Shown piece by piece: positions 1-8,499 of a DNA stretch of 64,000 nt. Under the pieces are notes generated by a model. The model was not told where the DNA came from, ran no database searches, and was given only the letters and a program-made list of their open reading frames with translations. A program made the translations under genes and the position numbers. Within the stretch, counting starts at the first letter, position 1. Each line of letters opens with the position of its first letter. This stretch comes from Streptomyces sp. 3214.6 (GTDB lineage: Bacteria > Actinomycetota > Actinomycetes > Streptomycetales > Streptomycetaceae): assembly GCF_900129855.1 (NCBI RefSeq), contig NZ_LT670819.1:1-64000 (forward strand). The letters are read 5' to 3'.

Positions 1-2544
1 GATGTGACGGCGGCGGTGCCGGGGGTGTTGCCGTTGTACGTGCGGCGTGCTCACGATGAGGTTCTGCGTTCGGTGGTGGATCAGGCCGCTGGTGGCGCGA
101 GCCGGATGGTGGTGCTGGTCGGTGAGTCGTCCTCGGGCAAGACGAGGGCGTGCTGGGAGGCGGTGGCAGAGCTGCCGGCCGGGTGGAGGCTGTGGCATCC
201 GCTCGATCCGTCGCCCGCCCAGGCGCTGGCGAACGCATTGCAGGAGGGGATCGCTGCGCGCACCGCGATCTGGCTCAACGAGTTGCAGCAGTATGTCGGC
301 GATCAGGCTGGCGCATTGGCCGGGCAGGTGGCGGCTGGTCTGCGGGCGTTGCTGCAGGACAGCATGAGGGAGCCGGTGCTCGTCCTGGGGACTGTCTGGC
401 CGGAGTTCTGGAGCAGGCTGACCGCGCCCGCGGTCCCAGGCCGGAGTTCTGGGCACGCGCAGACGCGGACGTTGCTCGAGGGCAAGGGTGTGTTCGTGCC
501 TGCTGCGTTCGAGGCGCAGGAGCTGGAGGATGCGCGGACGGTGGGCGGCCACGATGTGCGGTTGGCTGATGCTCTGGCCCATACCGTGGGCGGGCGGATC
601 GCTCAGCACATGGCAGGGGCTCCGGCGCTGCTCGAGCGTTACCGGACGGCGCCGCCCGCGGCCCGTGCGGTGATCGGCGCGGCCATGGACGCGAGCAGGC
701 TGGGCGGGGCGACGCTGGTGGGGCGGGATTTTCTGCAGGCGGCCGCCGAGGGCTACCTCGGTGACGACGACTACGACGCGCTCGGCGAGGAGTGGCTTGA
801 GGATGCTCTCGTCTACACGCAGCAGCCGAGCAAGGGAGTGCGCGGACTGCTGAGCCGCGTGCGGGCCCGCCCGGGAACGGGTGGCCGGGGCGGGTGGCGG
901 CTGTCCGACTACATGGACCACATCGGCCGCATCGAACGGCGCTACGCCGCTCCCCCGGCCTCGTTCTGGGCTGCGGCGCGCGAGTATCTGCCCGAGTCTC
1001 ACGTCGTACGGGCTGTGGGGCAGGCGGCAGAGGCGCGCTGGCGTGATGCCGAGGCCGCCGGCCTGTATCAGCGGGCGCTGGACCTGGGGGATGTGAAGGC
1101 GGGGCAGGAGCTGGCCTGGCTGTGGCAGGAGCGTCAGCGGGCCGAGGAAGCCCGTTGTGTGCAGGAGCAGACCGCACTCGCCGGGGACGGTGAGGTCCTG
1201 GAGGAACTGCTGGAACAGATGTTGGAGCAGGAGCAGTACCAGCAGGCCGAACAGCTGGTGCGGGAGGCCGCTGGCCGCGGCAGTCCCACCGCCCAGCTCC
1301 ACCTGGCCCGTGCGCTGATGCTGGACGGGGAGGCTGAGGAGGCCACCCGCTGGTACGCCGAGGTCGCCCGGTGCAGTGATCCGGGCATCCTACGCGCCTA
1401 CGCCGACGATCTGCGTGAGCGAGGAGACCTGGACGGGGCGCGGGCGGCTTTGCGCTCGGCGGGCGACCGTCACGCAATGGGGGAACTGGCCGCTCTCGCG
1501 ACGGGGGCGGCCGAGGTGGAGGAGGTTGCCAGGGAGGCCTTCGCAGCGGGCGAGGCCACCCCGTTGAAGGACCTGGCCGAGCGGGCCGAGGCCGAGGAGC
1601 GGGCCGCTGACGCGGAGCGGCTGTATGGGGACGCGATCAGTGTCTTCGAACGCCGGCGTCGGCAGAGGGAGGAGGGCGTTGATCTCATCGACTTCGAAGC
1701 GGGTCCTCGGTCCCTGCTCGATTACCTCAATGCTGCCGTGCTGCCCATGCCGCCCGGGGAGACCTGGGCGCTGCGCCAGCTGGTGGCCCTGCTGGACGCC
1801 ACGCAGGGCCAAGCCGCGGGCGACGACGCGCTCGGGCAGGTCGCCCGGGCCGGGAACTCCTGGGCGCTGGAGCGGCTGCTGCGGCGGCTGCACGAGCGCG
1901 GGCAGGACCACGAGGCACAAGCGCTGCTGGACAGTGAGGTGGAGCGGGGCACCCCGTGGGCGCTGTGGGTGCAGGCGCACCGTGCTGTGCACGACGAGAA
2001 CGTCCCCGACGACGTCCGCCGCGCGCTGCTGGAGCGTGCGGCAGCTGCCCGTGTGGGGCAGGCAGTGAGGACGCTAATGGAACGGGCCGAGCAGGCCGAG
2101 CGTCGGGAGGAAGCCGACCAGTGGGCGCTGCACGCCGCTGCCCGCAGCTACACCACGCCGCTGTGGAAGCTGGTGCAAGGTCGCGAGGAGGCCGGCCTGG
2201 GGGAAGAGGCCGAGCAGCTTGCCTGGAGGGCACCGGCCGGCCAGCGGTCGTGGACGCTACGGCGCCTGGCCCAGGGCCGTGCCGGGGAGCAGGCCGTGCC
2301 CTTGCTGCGGCGCGCCTACGACGAGGCTCTGGCGTGGGCGCCAGGCATGCTCGCCGAACGCCTGGAAAAGGCAGGTGAGTTCGTCGAGGCCGAGCGCCTC
2401 GCGCGGCAGGCTGCCGACGCGGGTGACCGGCAGGCACTGAAAGAGCTGGCCGCGCGGCGCAAGGATGATGATCCCGACCGGCAGTGGCAGGCGCTGCTGG
2501 CGAACGGGCTGACGGCCGAGGGCAGTCCTGCCGCTCCATGGTGA
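1..2544 (+). CDS. STAND-like TPR/Sel1-repeat ATPase, 5' truncated by window
   Basis: The reading frame is open at the left edge. A GTG at position 4 could serve as a start, but the family normally has more sequence before the conserved 'LPLYVRRAHD' stretch, so I treat it as 5' partial. A P-loop (GESSSGKT) lies about 40 residues in and is followed by an NTPase region to about residue 330. The remaining roughly 500 residues are Ala/Glu/Arg-rich helical repeats resembling TPR/Sel1 repeats. Large Streptomyces proteins of this type couple an NTP switch to a repeat sensor. What it senses cannot be told from the sequence. No operon partner is visible downstream, where the next gene converges. Confidence 0.8.
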   Translation, partial: DVTAAVPGVLPLYVRRAHDEVLRSVVDQAAGGASRMVVLVGESSSGKTRACWEAVAELPAGWRLWHPLDPSPAQALANALQEGIAARTAIWLNELQQYVGDQAGALAGQVAAGLRALLQDSMREPVLVLGTVWPEFWSRLTAPAVPGRSSGHAQTRTLLEGKGVFVPAAFEAQELEDARTVGGHDVRLADALAHTVGGRIAQHMAGAPALLERYRTAPPAARAVIGAAMDASRLGGATLVGRDFLQAAAEGYLGDDDYDALGEEWLEDALVYTQQPSKGVRGLLSRVRARPGTGGRGGWRLSDYMDHIGRIERRYAAPPASFWAAAREYLPESHVVRAVGQAAEARWRDAEAAGLYQRALDLGDVKAGQELAWLWQERQRAEEARCVQEQTALAGDGEVLEELLEQMLEQEQYQQAEQLVREAAGRGSPTAQLHLARALMLDGEAEEATRWYAEVARCSDPGILRAYADDLRERGDLDGARAALRSAGDRHAMGELAALATGAAEVEEVAREAFAAGEATPLKDLAERAEAEERAADAERLYGDAISVFERRRRQREEGVDLIDFEAGPRSLLDYLNAAVLPMPPGETWALRQLVALLDATQGQAAGDDALGQVARAGNSWALERLLRRLHERGQDHEAQALLDSEVERGTPWALWVQAHRAVHDENVPDDVRRALLERAAAARVGQAVRTLMERAEQAERREEADQWALHAAARSYTTPLWKLVQGREEAGLGEEAEQLAWRAPAGQRSWTLRRLAQGRAGEQAVPLLRRAYDEALAWAPGMLAERLEKAGEFVEAERLARQAADAGDRQALKELAARRKDDDPDRQWQALLANGLTAEGSPAAPW

Positions 2545-2731
2545 CCGTGCCGGAAGAGGTGGATGGCGTCTGTGCGGGGTTCGACACCAGGGCCATAGCC
2601 CAGGCGGATCTTGTCCAGGGCGCAGGCGTAACCGAAACGCGGCAGGCCTTCTTCCTCTGCGAGGTGTCGACGGGCTCCTAGCTGTCCCGGGCGCCGCGCT
2701 GGACGCGGCAACGCCAAGGCGTCGCAGTGGG

Positions 2732-3391
2732 TCAGCCGAGGCCGAGGCGGCTGAGCGCCGTGGTCCAGTCGGTGACGATCGCCCGCTGCGCGGCGGCGAG
2801 TGAGACCTGCCCGGCGCAGACCGCGGTATGCAGCTTGGTCTCCACCGGGTCCTTCTTGTTGTTCACCCCGGCACCCTTCTTGTGGCCCGGATCGGCCGGC
2901 TCGACCCACAGGTTGCGCGGGTCGTTGGGGTCACCGCCCAACTGCAGGCTGATCAGGTGGTCGTACTCCGCGTCGCCCATGCGGCCGGTGTAGCCGTACG
3001 AGGCCGCATTCAGCCTCTTCTCCTTGCCCGTCACGTACGCCGAGGGGCGCACGCCGGACGTGTAGCCGCCCTTGCGGCAGATCGTCGACTTCAGGTTCGC
3101 CTGCGTCACCGCCGGTGAGATCGCGCCCGGCGTGCAGTTCGGGTCTTCGAGGGGCTCGTCGTGCTCGTAGCGGTAGTGGCAGGAGCCGGCGGCCGGCTGC
3201 TGCTGGACCGTGTAGTGCTTCTGCGGGCCCGCCCCGACTGCGATCGCCTTCCCCGAGGACGATCCCGGCGCCCCCGCCACGGGAGGTGCGCTTGCGGACG
3301 GCGCCGACGAGCCAAGCGAGACGGGCCCACAACCCGCCAGCAGCAGGCAGGCGAGCAGGACAGGCGGCATGGTACGGCGGGCAGAACGCAT
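2732..3391 (-). CDS. secreted lipoprotein with HNH-like nuclease motif
   Basis: This 219-residue protein begins with a short basic segment, a hydrophobic core and a lipobox (LLAGC), so it should be lipid-anchored outside the membrane. After a Ser/Pro/Gly-rich linker, the C-terminal half contains four cysteines and the sequence EYDHLISLQLGG followed by a PRNLW segment. That is the usual layout of a divergent HNH (beta-beta-alpha metal) nuclease: an Asp-His pair, then an Asn-containing helix. Streptomyces genomes carry many such small secreted HNH-like proteins, and nuclease activity is inferred rather than shown. A GAGGGA ribosome binding site precedes the ATG. The gene is monocistronic. Confidence 0.75.
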   Translation of the reverse strand: MRSARRTMPPVLLACLLLAGCGPVSLGSSAPSASAPPVAGAPGSSSGKAIAVGAGPQKHYTVQQQPAAGSCHYRYEHDEPLEDPNCTPGAISPAVTQANLKSTICRKGGYTSGVRPSAYVTGKEKRLNAASYGYTGRMGDAEYDHLISLQLGGDPNDPRNLWVEPADPGHKKGAGVNNKKDPVETKLHTAVCAGQVSLAAAQRAIVTDWTTALSRLGLG

Positions 3392-3527
3392 GACGATCCC
3401 TCACAGGGCAGATGGTGACTGAGCAGATGCTCCCCCATACCCGCACCGCCCTACCGCGCGGGGTGCGGCGCAACGGCGCGTGCTCGCGTCCAGCGGCGCG
3501 CTGTCACACCCCGCGGACAGGCGAGAT

Positions 3528-4229
3528 TCAGGAGAGGTGTGAGGGTTTGCGGGGTGGGGGGAGCGCGGACAGCAGTTCCCATAGCGGCCGTGATCCCGCG
3601 GCCCAGGAACCGAGCACCTGACGGTCGACGAGGTGCAGCCGCTGCTGCCGGGCAAAAGCACGGCCGGGCTGGGTGATCCTGCCGTTGGTGACCATCACCA
3701 CGATGTCCGCCTTGTGGACCGGGCGTCCCGTTCCGTTGAGGACCTGCAGCTCTGGAGTGCCCACCGCGGCGCCCCGTTCACCCTGTCGCCGGTGCTTGCA
3801 CTGGATGACCCAGCGCCGGCCCTGCGGGTCGGTCGCCTTCACGTCCGCTCCCAGATCGCCCTGCCCGCCGACCTGGACGGCGTCGGTGCAACCGTCCCGC
3901 TTCATCAGGTCACGGACGGCATACTCGAACTGGCGGTGAGCGAGTGCATCCAGCTGGGCCAGCCCGTAGCGCAGGGCACGTGCTTGCGCCTGCTCCCACT
4001 GCATGCGCTGCCTGCGCTGCTGCCACCACCCGAGGGTAGCCAGAGCAGTGAAGAGGCTCATGGCGAGCAGCAGCCACCAGTGCGCGAGCAGCCAGTTGAC
4101 CACCGTCACTATGAGGCCGACCGCAGCGACTGCAACCACGGTCAGGACAGCGATCGGGGCGTCTGGCTGGTGGCGCCGACGCCTGGAGCGCCGAGTGGGC
4201 CGCCGCCGGGCCGGCGGGCGCCGGCTCAT
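3528..4229 (-). CDS. membrane-anchored Mrr-like restriction endonuclease
   Basis: This 233-residue protein has an Arg/Pro-rich cytoplasmic tail (1-24), two probable membrane helices (about 25-47 and 50-69), a linker helix, and a C-terminal PD-(D/E)xK nuclease fold of the Mrr family. Seen motifs are FE near 101-102, GDLGADV at 124-130 with the catalytic Asp at 129, and QCK at 143-145. Mrr-type enzymes cleave modified or foreign DNA. Membrane-tethered versions are common in actinobacteria and their role is not established. The ATG overlaps the stop of the upstream repeat-protein gene (ATGA at 4226-4229), so the two are translationally coupled. Longer upstream reading is ruled out by that overlap. 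Confidence 0.85.
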   Translation of the reverse strand: MSRRPPARRRPTRRSRRRRHQPDAPIAVLTVVAVAAVGLIVTVVNWLLAHWWLLLAMSLFTALATLGWWQQRRQRMQWEQAQARALRYGLAQLDALAHRQFEYAVRDLMKRDGCTDAVQVGGQGDLGADVKATDPQGRRWVIQCKHRRQGERGAAVGTPELQVLNGTGRPVHKADIVVMVTNGRITQPGRAFARQQRLHLVDRQVLGSWAAGSRPLWELLSALPPPRKPSHLS

Positions 4230-4576
4230 CGTCCACTGCCCAGGGCAGAGAAGTCGACCGGGTACGACACACTCGGCGCCGGTGTGGCCCTCCGCGGCGT
4301 GGGGGTGTCGAACTTGATCGGGTACGACACCGTCGGGTGCGGAACAGCCCCCCGTGGGGCGTCGTTGGTGGCGTGGTCGAAGCGGATCGGGTAAGTCACT
4401 GACGGCGTGTGCCGCACGCTGCCCGCTGCGCCAGCTCCCTCGGTGTTGCCGAAGCCGAGTACCGCCAGACCGACGGCGGCGAAGATGGTCATCTCCCGGC
4501 GGGCGCCCGGCGCCCAGCGGAAGTGTCCGCGTACTGGCGTTCCGTCGGAGCGCACGTACGGTCGGACAAATGGCAT
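4226..4576 (-). CDS. small membrane protein with three tyrosine-proline repeats
   Basis: I chose the ATG at 4576 because GGAGG lies five bases upstream of it; a TTG five codons earlier lacks a site. The 116-residue product starts with a basic PFVRPYVR...RGHFRW region and then one hydrophobic helix (MTIFAAVGLAVLGF). The C-terminal half holds three copies of a unit of the form P-[ST]-V-[ST]-Y-P-[IV]-x-F, spaced about 23-24 residues apart. The DNA copies share the word GATCGGGTACGACAC on the + strand. I do not recognise a function. Strict stop-start coupling to the Mrr-like nuclease suggests the two proteins act together, possibly at the membrane. Confidence 0.75.
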   Translation of the reverse strand: MPFVRPYVRSDGTPVRGHFRWAPGARREMTIFAAVGLAVLGFGNTEGAGAAGSVRHTPSVTYPIRFDHATNDAPRGAVPHPTVSYPIKFDTPTPRRATPAPSVSYPVDFSALGSGR

Positions 4577-4633
4577 GTGGTCCTCCCTCAAAAGCTCGTG
4601 AGTTCCCCGCGATCACTGTCATGCTGATGGGTG

Positions 4634-4646
4634 CCACTGACAGTGG
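4634..4646. promoter_or_regulatory. perfect 13-bp palindrome upstream of the repeat/Mrr operon
   Basis: CCACTG-A-CAGTGG lies 58 bp before the ATG at 4576, where a promoter or operator for the minus-strand pair would be expected. No regulator gene is adjacent, so an operator role is only an inference from position and symmetry. Confidence 0.35.
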
Positions 4647-5065
4647 ATCAACCCTGGTGGCTCAACTCAGCTGCTTTCAGGGTGAGTTCAGGACAGGCCG
4701 AGCGGACTGCCCCGCTGTCGGGGCCTCCTTGCCCGAGCGCGGCGGCTGGATGCCGGATGTGCGGGGTTACCCGCGGCGGGGTCGTGGAAGGCGGCTTCAC
4801 CTGGAAAGTCGGGTCACGCCAGCCTTCATTGCCCGGGCACGCATCACGGCTGTGTGCCGGTCAGCGCCCCAGCAGACAGTGGCAGATCCGGCCATTTCGG
4901 CCTACAGCCTCCAAGTGGCGAAAAATGAGGCCCGAACGGCTGGAGCCCGGGGGTCGACTCCGCACGGACTTGGCCGGGCAGGTAGGACGGCGCCAGCGCG
5001 TCTCACGCAGGGCGGTTCGTACGGGAGAGCCGTGAGGGTGTCGTGGCATCGGTGAGCGCAGCCCT
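4647..5065. other. 419-bp gap with no recognisable gene
   Basis: Reading frames exist on both strands, but their products are compositionally random Arg/Pro/Gly sequence with no recognisable domain. It lies between the promoter side of the minus-strand repeat/Mrr operon and the 3' end of the minus-strand phosphotransferase remnant. I see no clear RNA gene or repeat here. Confidence 0.5.
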
Positions 5066-5886
5066 TCAGCACCGATCGACCAGTGCGCGAAGCTTGGGGG
5101 TGAGCTCGGGGTGGTCTCCACGGGAGGCGGACTGCAGTAACTCGGCGCAGACCACGAGGAGAGCCGTCCGGCCTGCTGGGCTGTCCAGGAGCGGGGCGAA
5201 CTCCCTTCGGATGTGTGTGGCAGCGCCCGGGGCGAGTTGGGCGTAGGCGTAGAGCATGGCGATGTCGTAGCCGCGGGGGGGGCGAGACCCCAGCCCTCCC
5301 AGTCGAGCACGGTGGCGTCCTGCGTGAGGTTGGCGGCGTGGAAGTCGCCGTGTGCGCAGTCCCAGTGCTGGATCTGGGGCGCCGGTTGGCCGGTGTATTC
5401 GGGGACGGCGCGGGAGATCCACTGCTGGCGTACGGCCGTGCGGTCCGTGGGGGTGGCGGCGATGGCCGACAGGGTCGTGCGGATCGTGGCGAACCATGCG
5501 TTGGTCAGGTCGAGTTCGTGGCGCAGGACCGGGTCTGGGGAGAGCACTGGTTCGTCGATGTACGCGGTCAGTTCGGTGCGGTAGGCGTACCCGTCGCCGA
5601 TGTGGTCGTGCAGGGCGTGAAGTGGGGGTTTGCGGACAGTGGGGAAGGCGGTGTGGGCCCGCTCTGTGCCCTCCCAGAGCTTGCCGCCGGCCTTGTGTTC
5701 GGGCACAGACAGCAGGCGCAGCCAGCACGCGCCGTGCTCGGGGTGGACGGCGCGGTGGCTGAGTGTGCGGCCGTGCCAGCCCCACGTCTGCGGGCCCTGG
5801 ATGGTGGCACCGAGTGCGGCGGCCGCGTGCGCGAGCGCGGCCGCCATGCGCTTGGCGTCGTCGTCAGAGGGGGGCGGCGAGTACAT
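5066..5886 (-). pseudogene. aminoglycoside-phosphotransferase-family protein, frameshifted
   Basis: The N-terminal part, read from 5886, carries a kinase-like fold with the Brenner motif HGDFHAANL followed by the metal-binding region DWEGWGLAPP. At that point the frame is lost. The expected continuation (RGYDIAMLYAYAQLAPG to VDRC) is found in the next frame and ends at 5066. The break falls on a run of eight G (5275-5282), so it may be replication slippage, phase variation or a sequencing error. If repaired, the protein would be about 272 residues, normal for small-molecule APH-fold kinases. Its start overlaps the end of the aldo/keto reductase remnant by 23 bp, implying an ancestral operon. 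Confidence 0.75.
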
Positions 5887-6727
5887 CGAGGACCGTCCGT
5901 AGTGTGGCGGGAGGGATGGCGGGTGCGCTGGTCACGGCGAGCGCGTCATCCCAGTGTGCCGCCCGGCCGGTGGCCAGAAGCACTTTTCTCACGCCCGGGC
6001 ACGAGGCGGCGGCCGCCAGGCATGCGGCAGCCACGCTGGCGCCCTGATGGACGAGGGCGGCGATCTCGGGCGTGGCCAGCGTGAGCAGTTCCCCGCCGTG
6101 CAGCGGGGCGGAGGCGTGGACCTCCCAGCCGCGGTCAGCCGCTTGCGGTATCGGCCCGCGACCGTTCATGGCTTCGTCGAGGTGAGTGTCCATGATCAGG
6201 CTGACGGGCAACTGCAGGGCGCGCAGCTGGTGTTCGCTGGTTTCCGGCCGCCTCGCGGGCCAGTTGGTCCAGCAGGGGCACGGTAAAGGCGTTCTGGGTG
6301 AAGCCGTTCCATGTGGCTACGCCGTAGGCGGCGATCTCTTTGGCGTGTGCTGCTTCTTCCAGGACGGCGAACGCCGCCCGCAGTGCGCCGGCCAGGTGGC
6401 GCCGGTCGCCCCGGCGGTGGCGTTCGGGATTGTGCAGGAACACCGCATCCAGCCTCTGTCGGCCCAGCTCGGTGCGACTGCGGGCGGTCTGCCAGCGCAC
6501 GAACTCCGCCGCGATGCTGTGCCGGACCTGCGCTGCGGGGATGACGCCGGCGGCGCAGGCGGCCTGCGCCGTGAGGAAACCGGCTTTCGTTGCGACATGG
6601 AGTTCGGGGTGGTCGGCGAGAACCGGGGCCAGCAGCCGGTGAGCCTGCCCCTGGCAGTAGTTGGGGGCGGTATCGACTCAGGCGGACGGAGAGCTGGCCG
6701 CGCGGTGCCGGGCGATGCTGCGGTCAT
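5864..6727 (-). pseudogene. aldo/keto reductase remnant
   Basis: Fragments of an aldo/keto reductase are recognisable in two frames. The first begins VDTAPNY..GQAHR at 6677, continues through HVATKAGF and LDAVFLHNPE to LLDQLAREAAG, and is then lost near 6240. The rest (SEHQLRALQLPVSLIMD to VLDVLAAPL) is in another frame ending at 5864. Directly upstream of VDTAPNY there is an in-frame TGA, and the usual 30-40 N-terminal residues (TIM-barrel strand 1) are missing, with only a possible start fragment near 6727. With at least two lesions this is a true pseudogene. Aldo/keto reductases reduce carbonyl compounds with NADPH; this one probably worked with the overlapping APH-type kinase. Confidence 0.75.
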
Positions 6728-6756
6728 GAGCACAGGGTCTCGCGCACCACTGACAA

Positions 6757-8067
6757 TCAGATCCCGTGGATCACCGGCTCGGCTGCGGGTGTGGCGGTCA
6801 GCGTGATGGTCCCGCCCCACTGTGCTGGGTAGGACTCGATTTCTTGCCGGGTGATGGGCGTGGTGCCGACAGTTTCTGCCTGCTCTCCGGCTTGGTCGAA
6901 GGCGTCGATGCTGTCGTAGTGCCTGACGTCCGTGACGCGGGCGAGCTGGGCGCCGTCCTTGCTGGTGAAGACGAAGTGGTAGGGCTCGCTCGCGGTCACG
7001 TGGTGCCAGGGCCGGGCTGGCAGATGCATGGTGATCGGCAGGCCGTCGCCAAGGCGGGCGAAGAGGCCTGTGCCGATGCGGAATTCATGCGCCGCCGTGT
7101 CGATGCGGGAACGTGCGTCGCTCACGGTCTGGCGTCGCCGCTGGTGCTCGCGCTGCATGTCGCGGTGCTGCTTGGCGTCGGCCAGAAGGCGTTCGAGGTC
7201 GGCGATGTAGGCGTCCTCGCGCGCGTCTCGGGCCTCGGTCTGTTCCTGCTGCGAGCGGTCCCAGGCTTTGCGCCGCGCGGTCTGCTCCTCGTCGGTGAGG
7301 TCATCGTGAAGGTCATCCAAGGCCCGGCTGGCGGGCAGGTCGGTCATCGGGATGCCGCGGTGCCCTGCGGCCAGGTGCTTCGTGCTCTGCTCCACAGTGT
7401 GCTGCAGCGCGGCGGTTCCCATGACCATGGCGACGTGCCACCACCGGGCCATGGCCCGATCCAGGGCGGGGCCGTGCTCGGCGGTCGTCATTTCCTGCCA
7501 TGCCCGGACCCGCTCGTCCGGGCTTAGGGAGTCGAGGATGCCCAGCACAGTGCGAGGAACGTCCGCGATCTTCGTCAGGGTGGGGAGGTCGTCCAGTTCG
7601 TGCGGGCTCCAGCAGGACAGGAACACATCGTCGCCGGCGCGCGGGTCCGGCTTGGTCCAGGGCACGAACACCAGCTCGACGCTCTCGGCGGTCGGGCGGG
7701 CCCGGTGGGTGACGATGAGCCCGGCTGTCTCGACGCACCACGCGGTCACTGCCAACGCGTCGGCGTCGCGCGCGTCCAGCTCACGGGCCTGCTGCTCGAG
7801 CGAGCGGGCGTACTTCTCGGCATAGTCGGGCAGCTCGGCGGCGACCAGGCTGAGGAGCCGGTCGGGGGTGCGCTCTGCGCGGCCGGGAATCGGAACCTCA
7901 GTGCGGTCCCGTCGAAGGTCGGGCTCCTCGCCGTCCCGCGCGAACAGAGCGTCGGTGAGGGCGTCGCGGGCAGCGGTGTACCCGTTCCCGGTTCCAGTCA
8001 GGCCGTCGGCGGTCGCCGTCCACTGGCCGTGTTCGTCCTGCTCGATGGTCGCGACGTAGACGCTCAC
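6757..8067 (-). CDS. hypothetical protein with HicB-like N-terminus and coiled coil
   Basis: This 436-residue protein starts at a GTG preceded by GGAGTG. Residues 1-45 (YVATIEQDEHGQWTA..., then a G-Y-T-A-A-R-D-A helix) resemble the small HicB-type partial RNase-H-like fold of antitoxins. The middle is long, charged and helical, with a strong coiled-coil stretch (SQQEQTEARDAREDA). The C-terminal 100 residues are beta-rich and end near a WGGTITLT strand. I do not recognise the full-length family. No hicA-like partner is visible next to it. The gene stands alone between the reductase remnant and a small interrupted gene on the other strand. Confidence 0.7.
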   Translation of the reverse strand: MSVYVATIEQDEHGQWTATADGLTGTGNGYTAARDALTDALFARDGEEPDLRRDRTEVPIPGRAERTPDRLLSLVAAELPDYAEKYARSLEQQARELDARDADALAVTAWCVETAGLIVTHRARPTAESVELVFVPWTKPDPRAGDDVFLSCWSPHELDDLPTLTKIADVPRTVLGILDSLSPDERVRAWQEMTTAEHGPALDRAMARWWHVAMVMGTAALQHTVEQSTKHLAAGHRGIPMTDLPASRALDDLHDDLTDEEQTARRKAWDRSQQEQTEARDAREDAYIADLERLLADAKQHRDMQREHQRRRQTVSDARSRIDTAAHEFRIGTGLFARLGDGLPITMHLPARPWHHVTASEPYHFVFTSKDGAQLARVTDVRHYDSIDAFDQAGEQAETVGTTPITRQEIESYPAQWGGTITLTATPAAEPVIHGI

Positions 8068-8181
8068 GATGTCACTCCATTCGTCCCGGCAGACGAACGA
8101 GCCTAACCCTCGGGCAGCGGTGCTGCGTCCCTGTCCCCGAGCTCCGACGGAGCGGACGCCGGGCCCTGGGGCGATTGTCGT

Positions 8182-8385
8182 ATGACGGGTGACGATGATG
8201 TGCTGAAGCGGGCCGTGGCGGAGTTGAAGGCGGCGCAGGCCTAGGTGACCGCTGCCCGCCGACGGCTGTCCGCGACGATCGTCGCGGAGTGTCGTGCCGG
8301 GGTTACGGTGCCGGAGCTCGCGGCGCGGACGGGGATGGACCCGGTGGCAATACGCAACGTGCTCGGGGTCGCTGGGCTGCCCTAG
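8182..8385 (+). pseudogene. small helix-turn-helix protein interrupted by in-frame TAG
   Basis: From the ATG at 8182 the frame codes for MTGDDDVLKRAVAELKAAQA, then TAG (8242-8244), then continues with an Ala/Arg helix and an HTH-like segment (VPELAARTGMDPVAIRNVLG) to a second TAG at 8383-8385. The full 67-codon product would match the small Streptomyces proteins made of an Ala/Lys helix followed by a sigma-70-region-4-like HTH. A GTG immediately after the TAG could re-initiate and give a 46-residue HTH-only product. I cannot tell whether this is decay, a sequencing error or reinitiation. Confidence 0.5.
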
Positions 8386-8499
8386 AAGATCAATTCCAAG
8401 GGATGCCTGCGGGGGTGTGGGGTGGGCAGCGGCCGAAGCCCCCGTGAGACGGTCCGGTGGCAGGCTGTCGGCCCTGGTTGTCGACGTGGCACCGGGCGG

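Noticed and set aside
275..1477. 400-residue minus-strand frame inside the first gene
   Set aside because: Low-complexity Arg/Pro sequence, an antisense shadow of the TPR ATPase.
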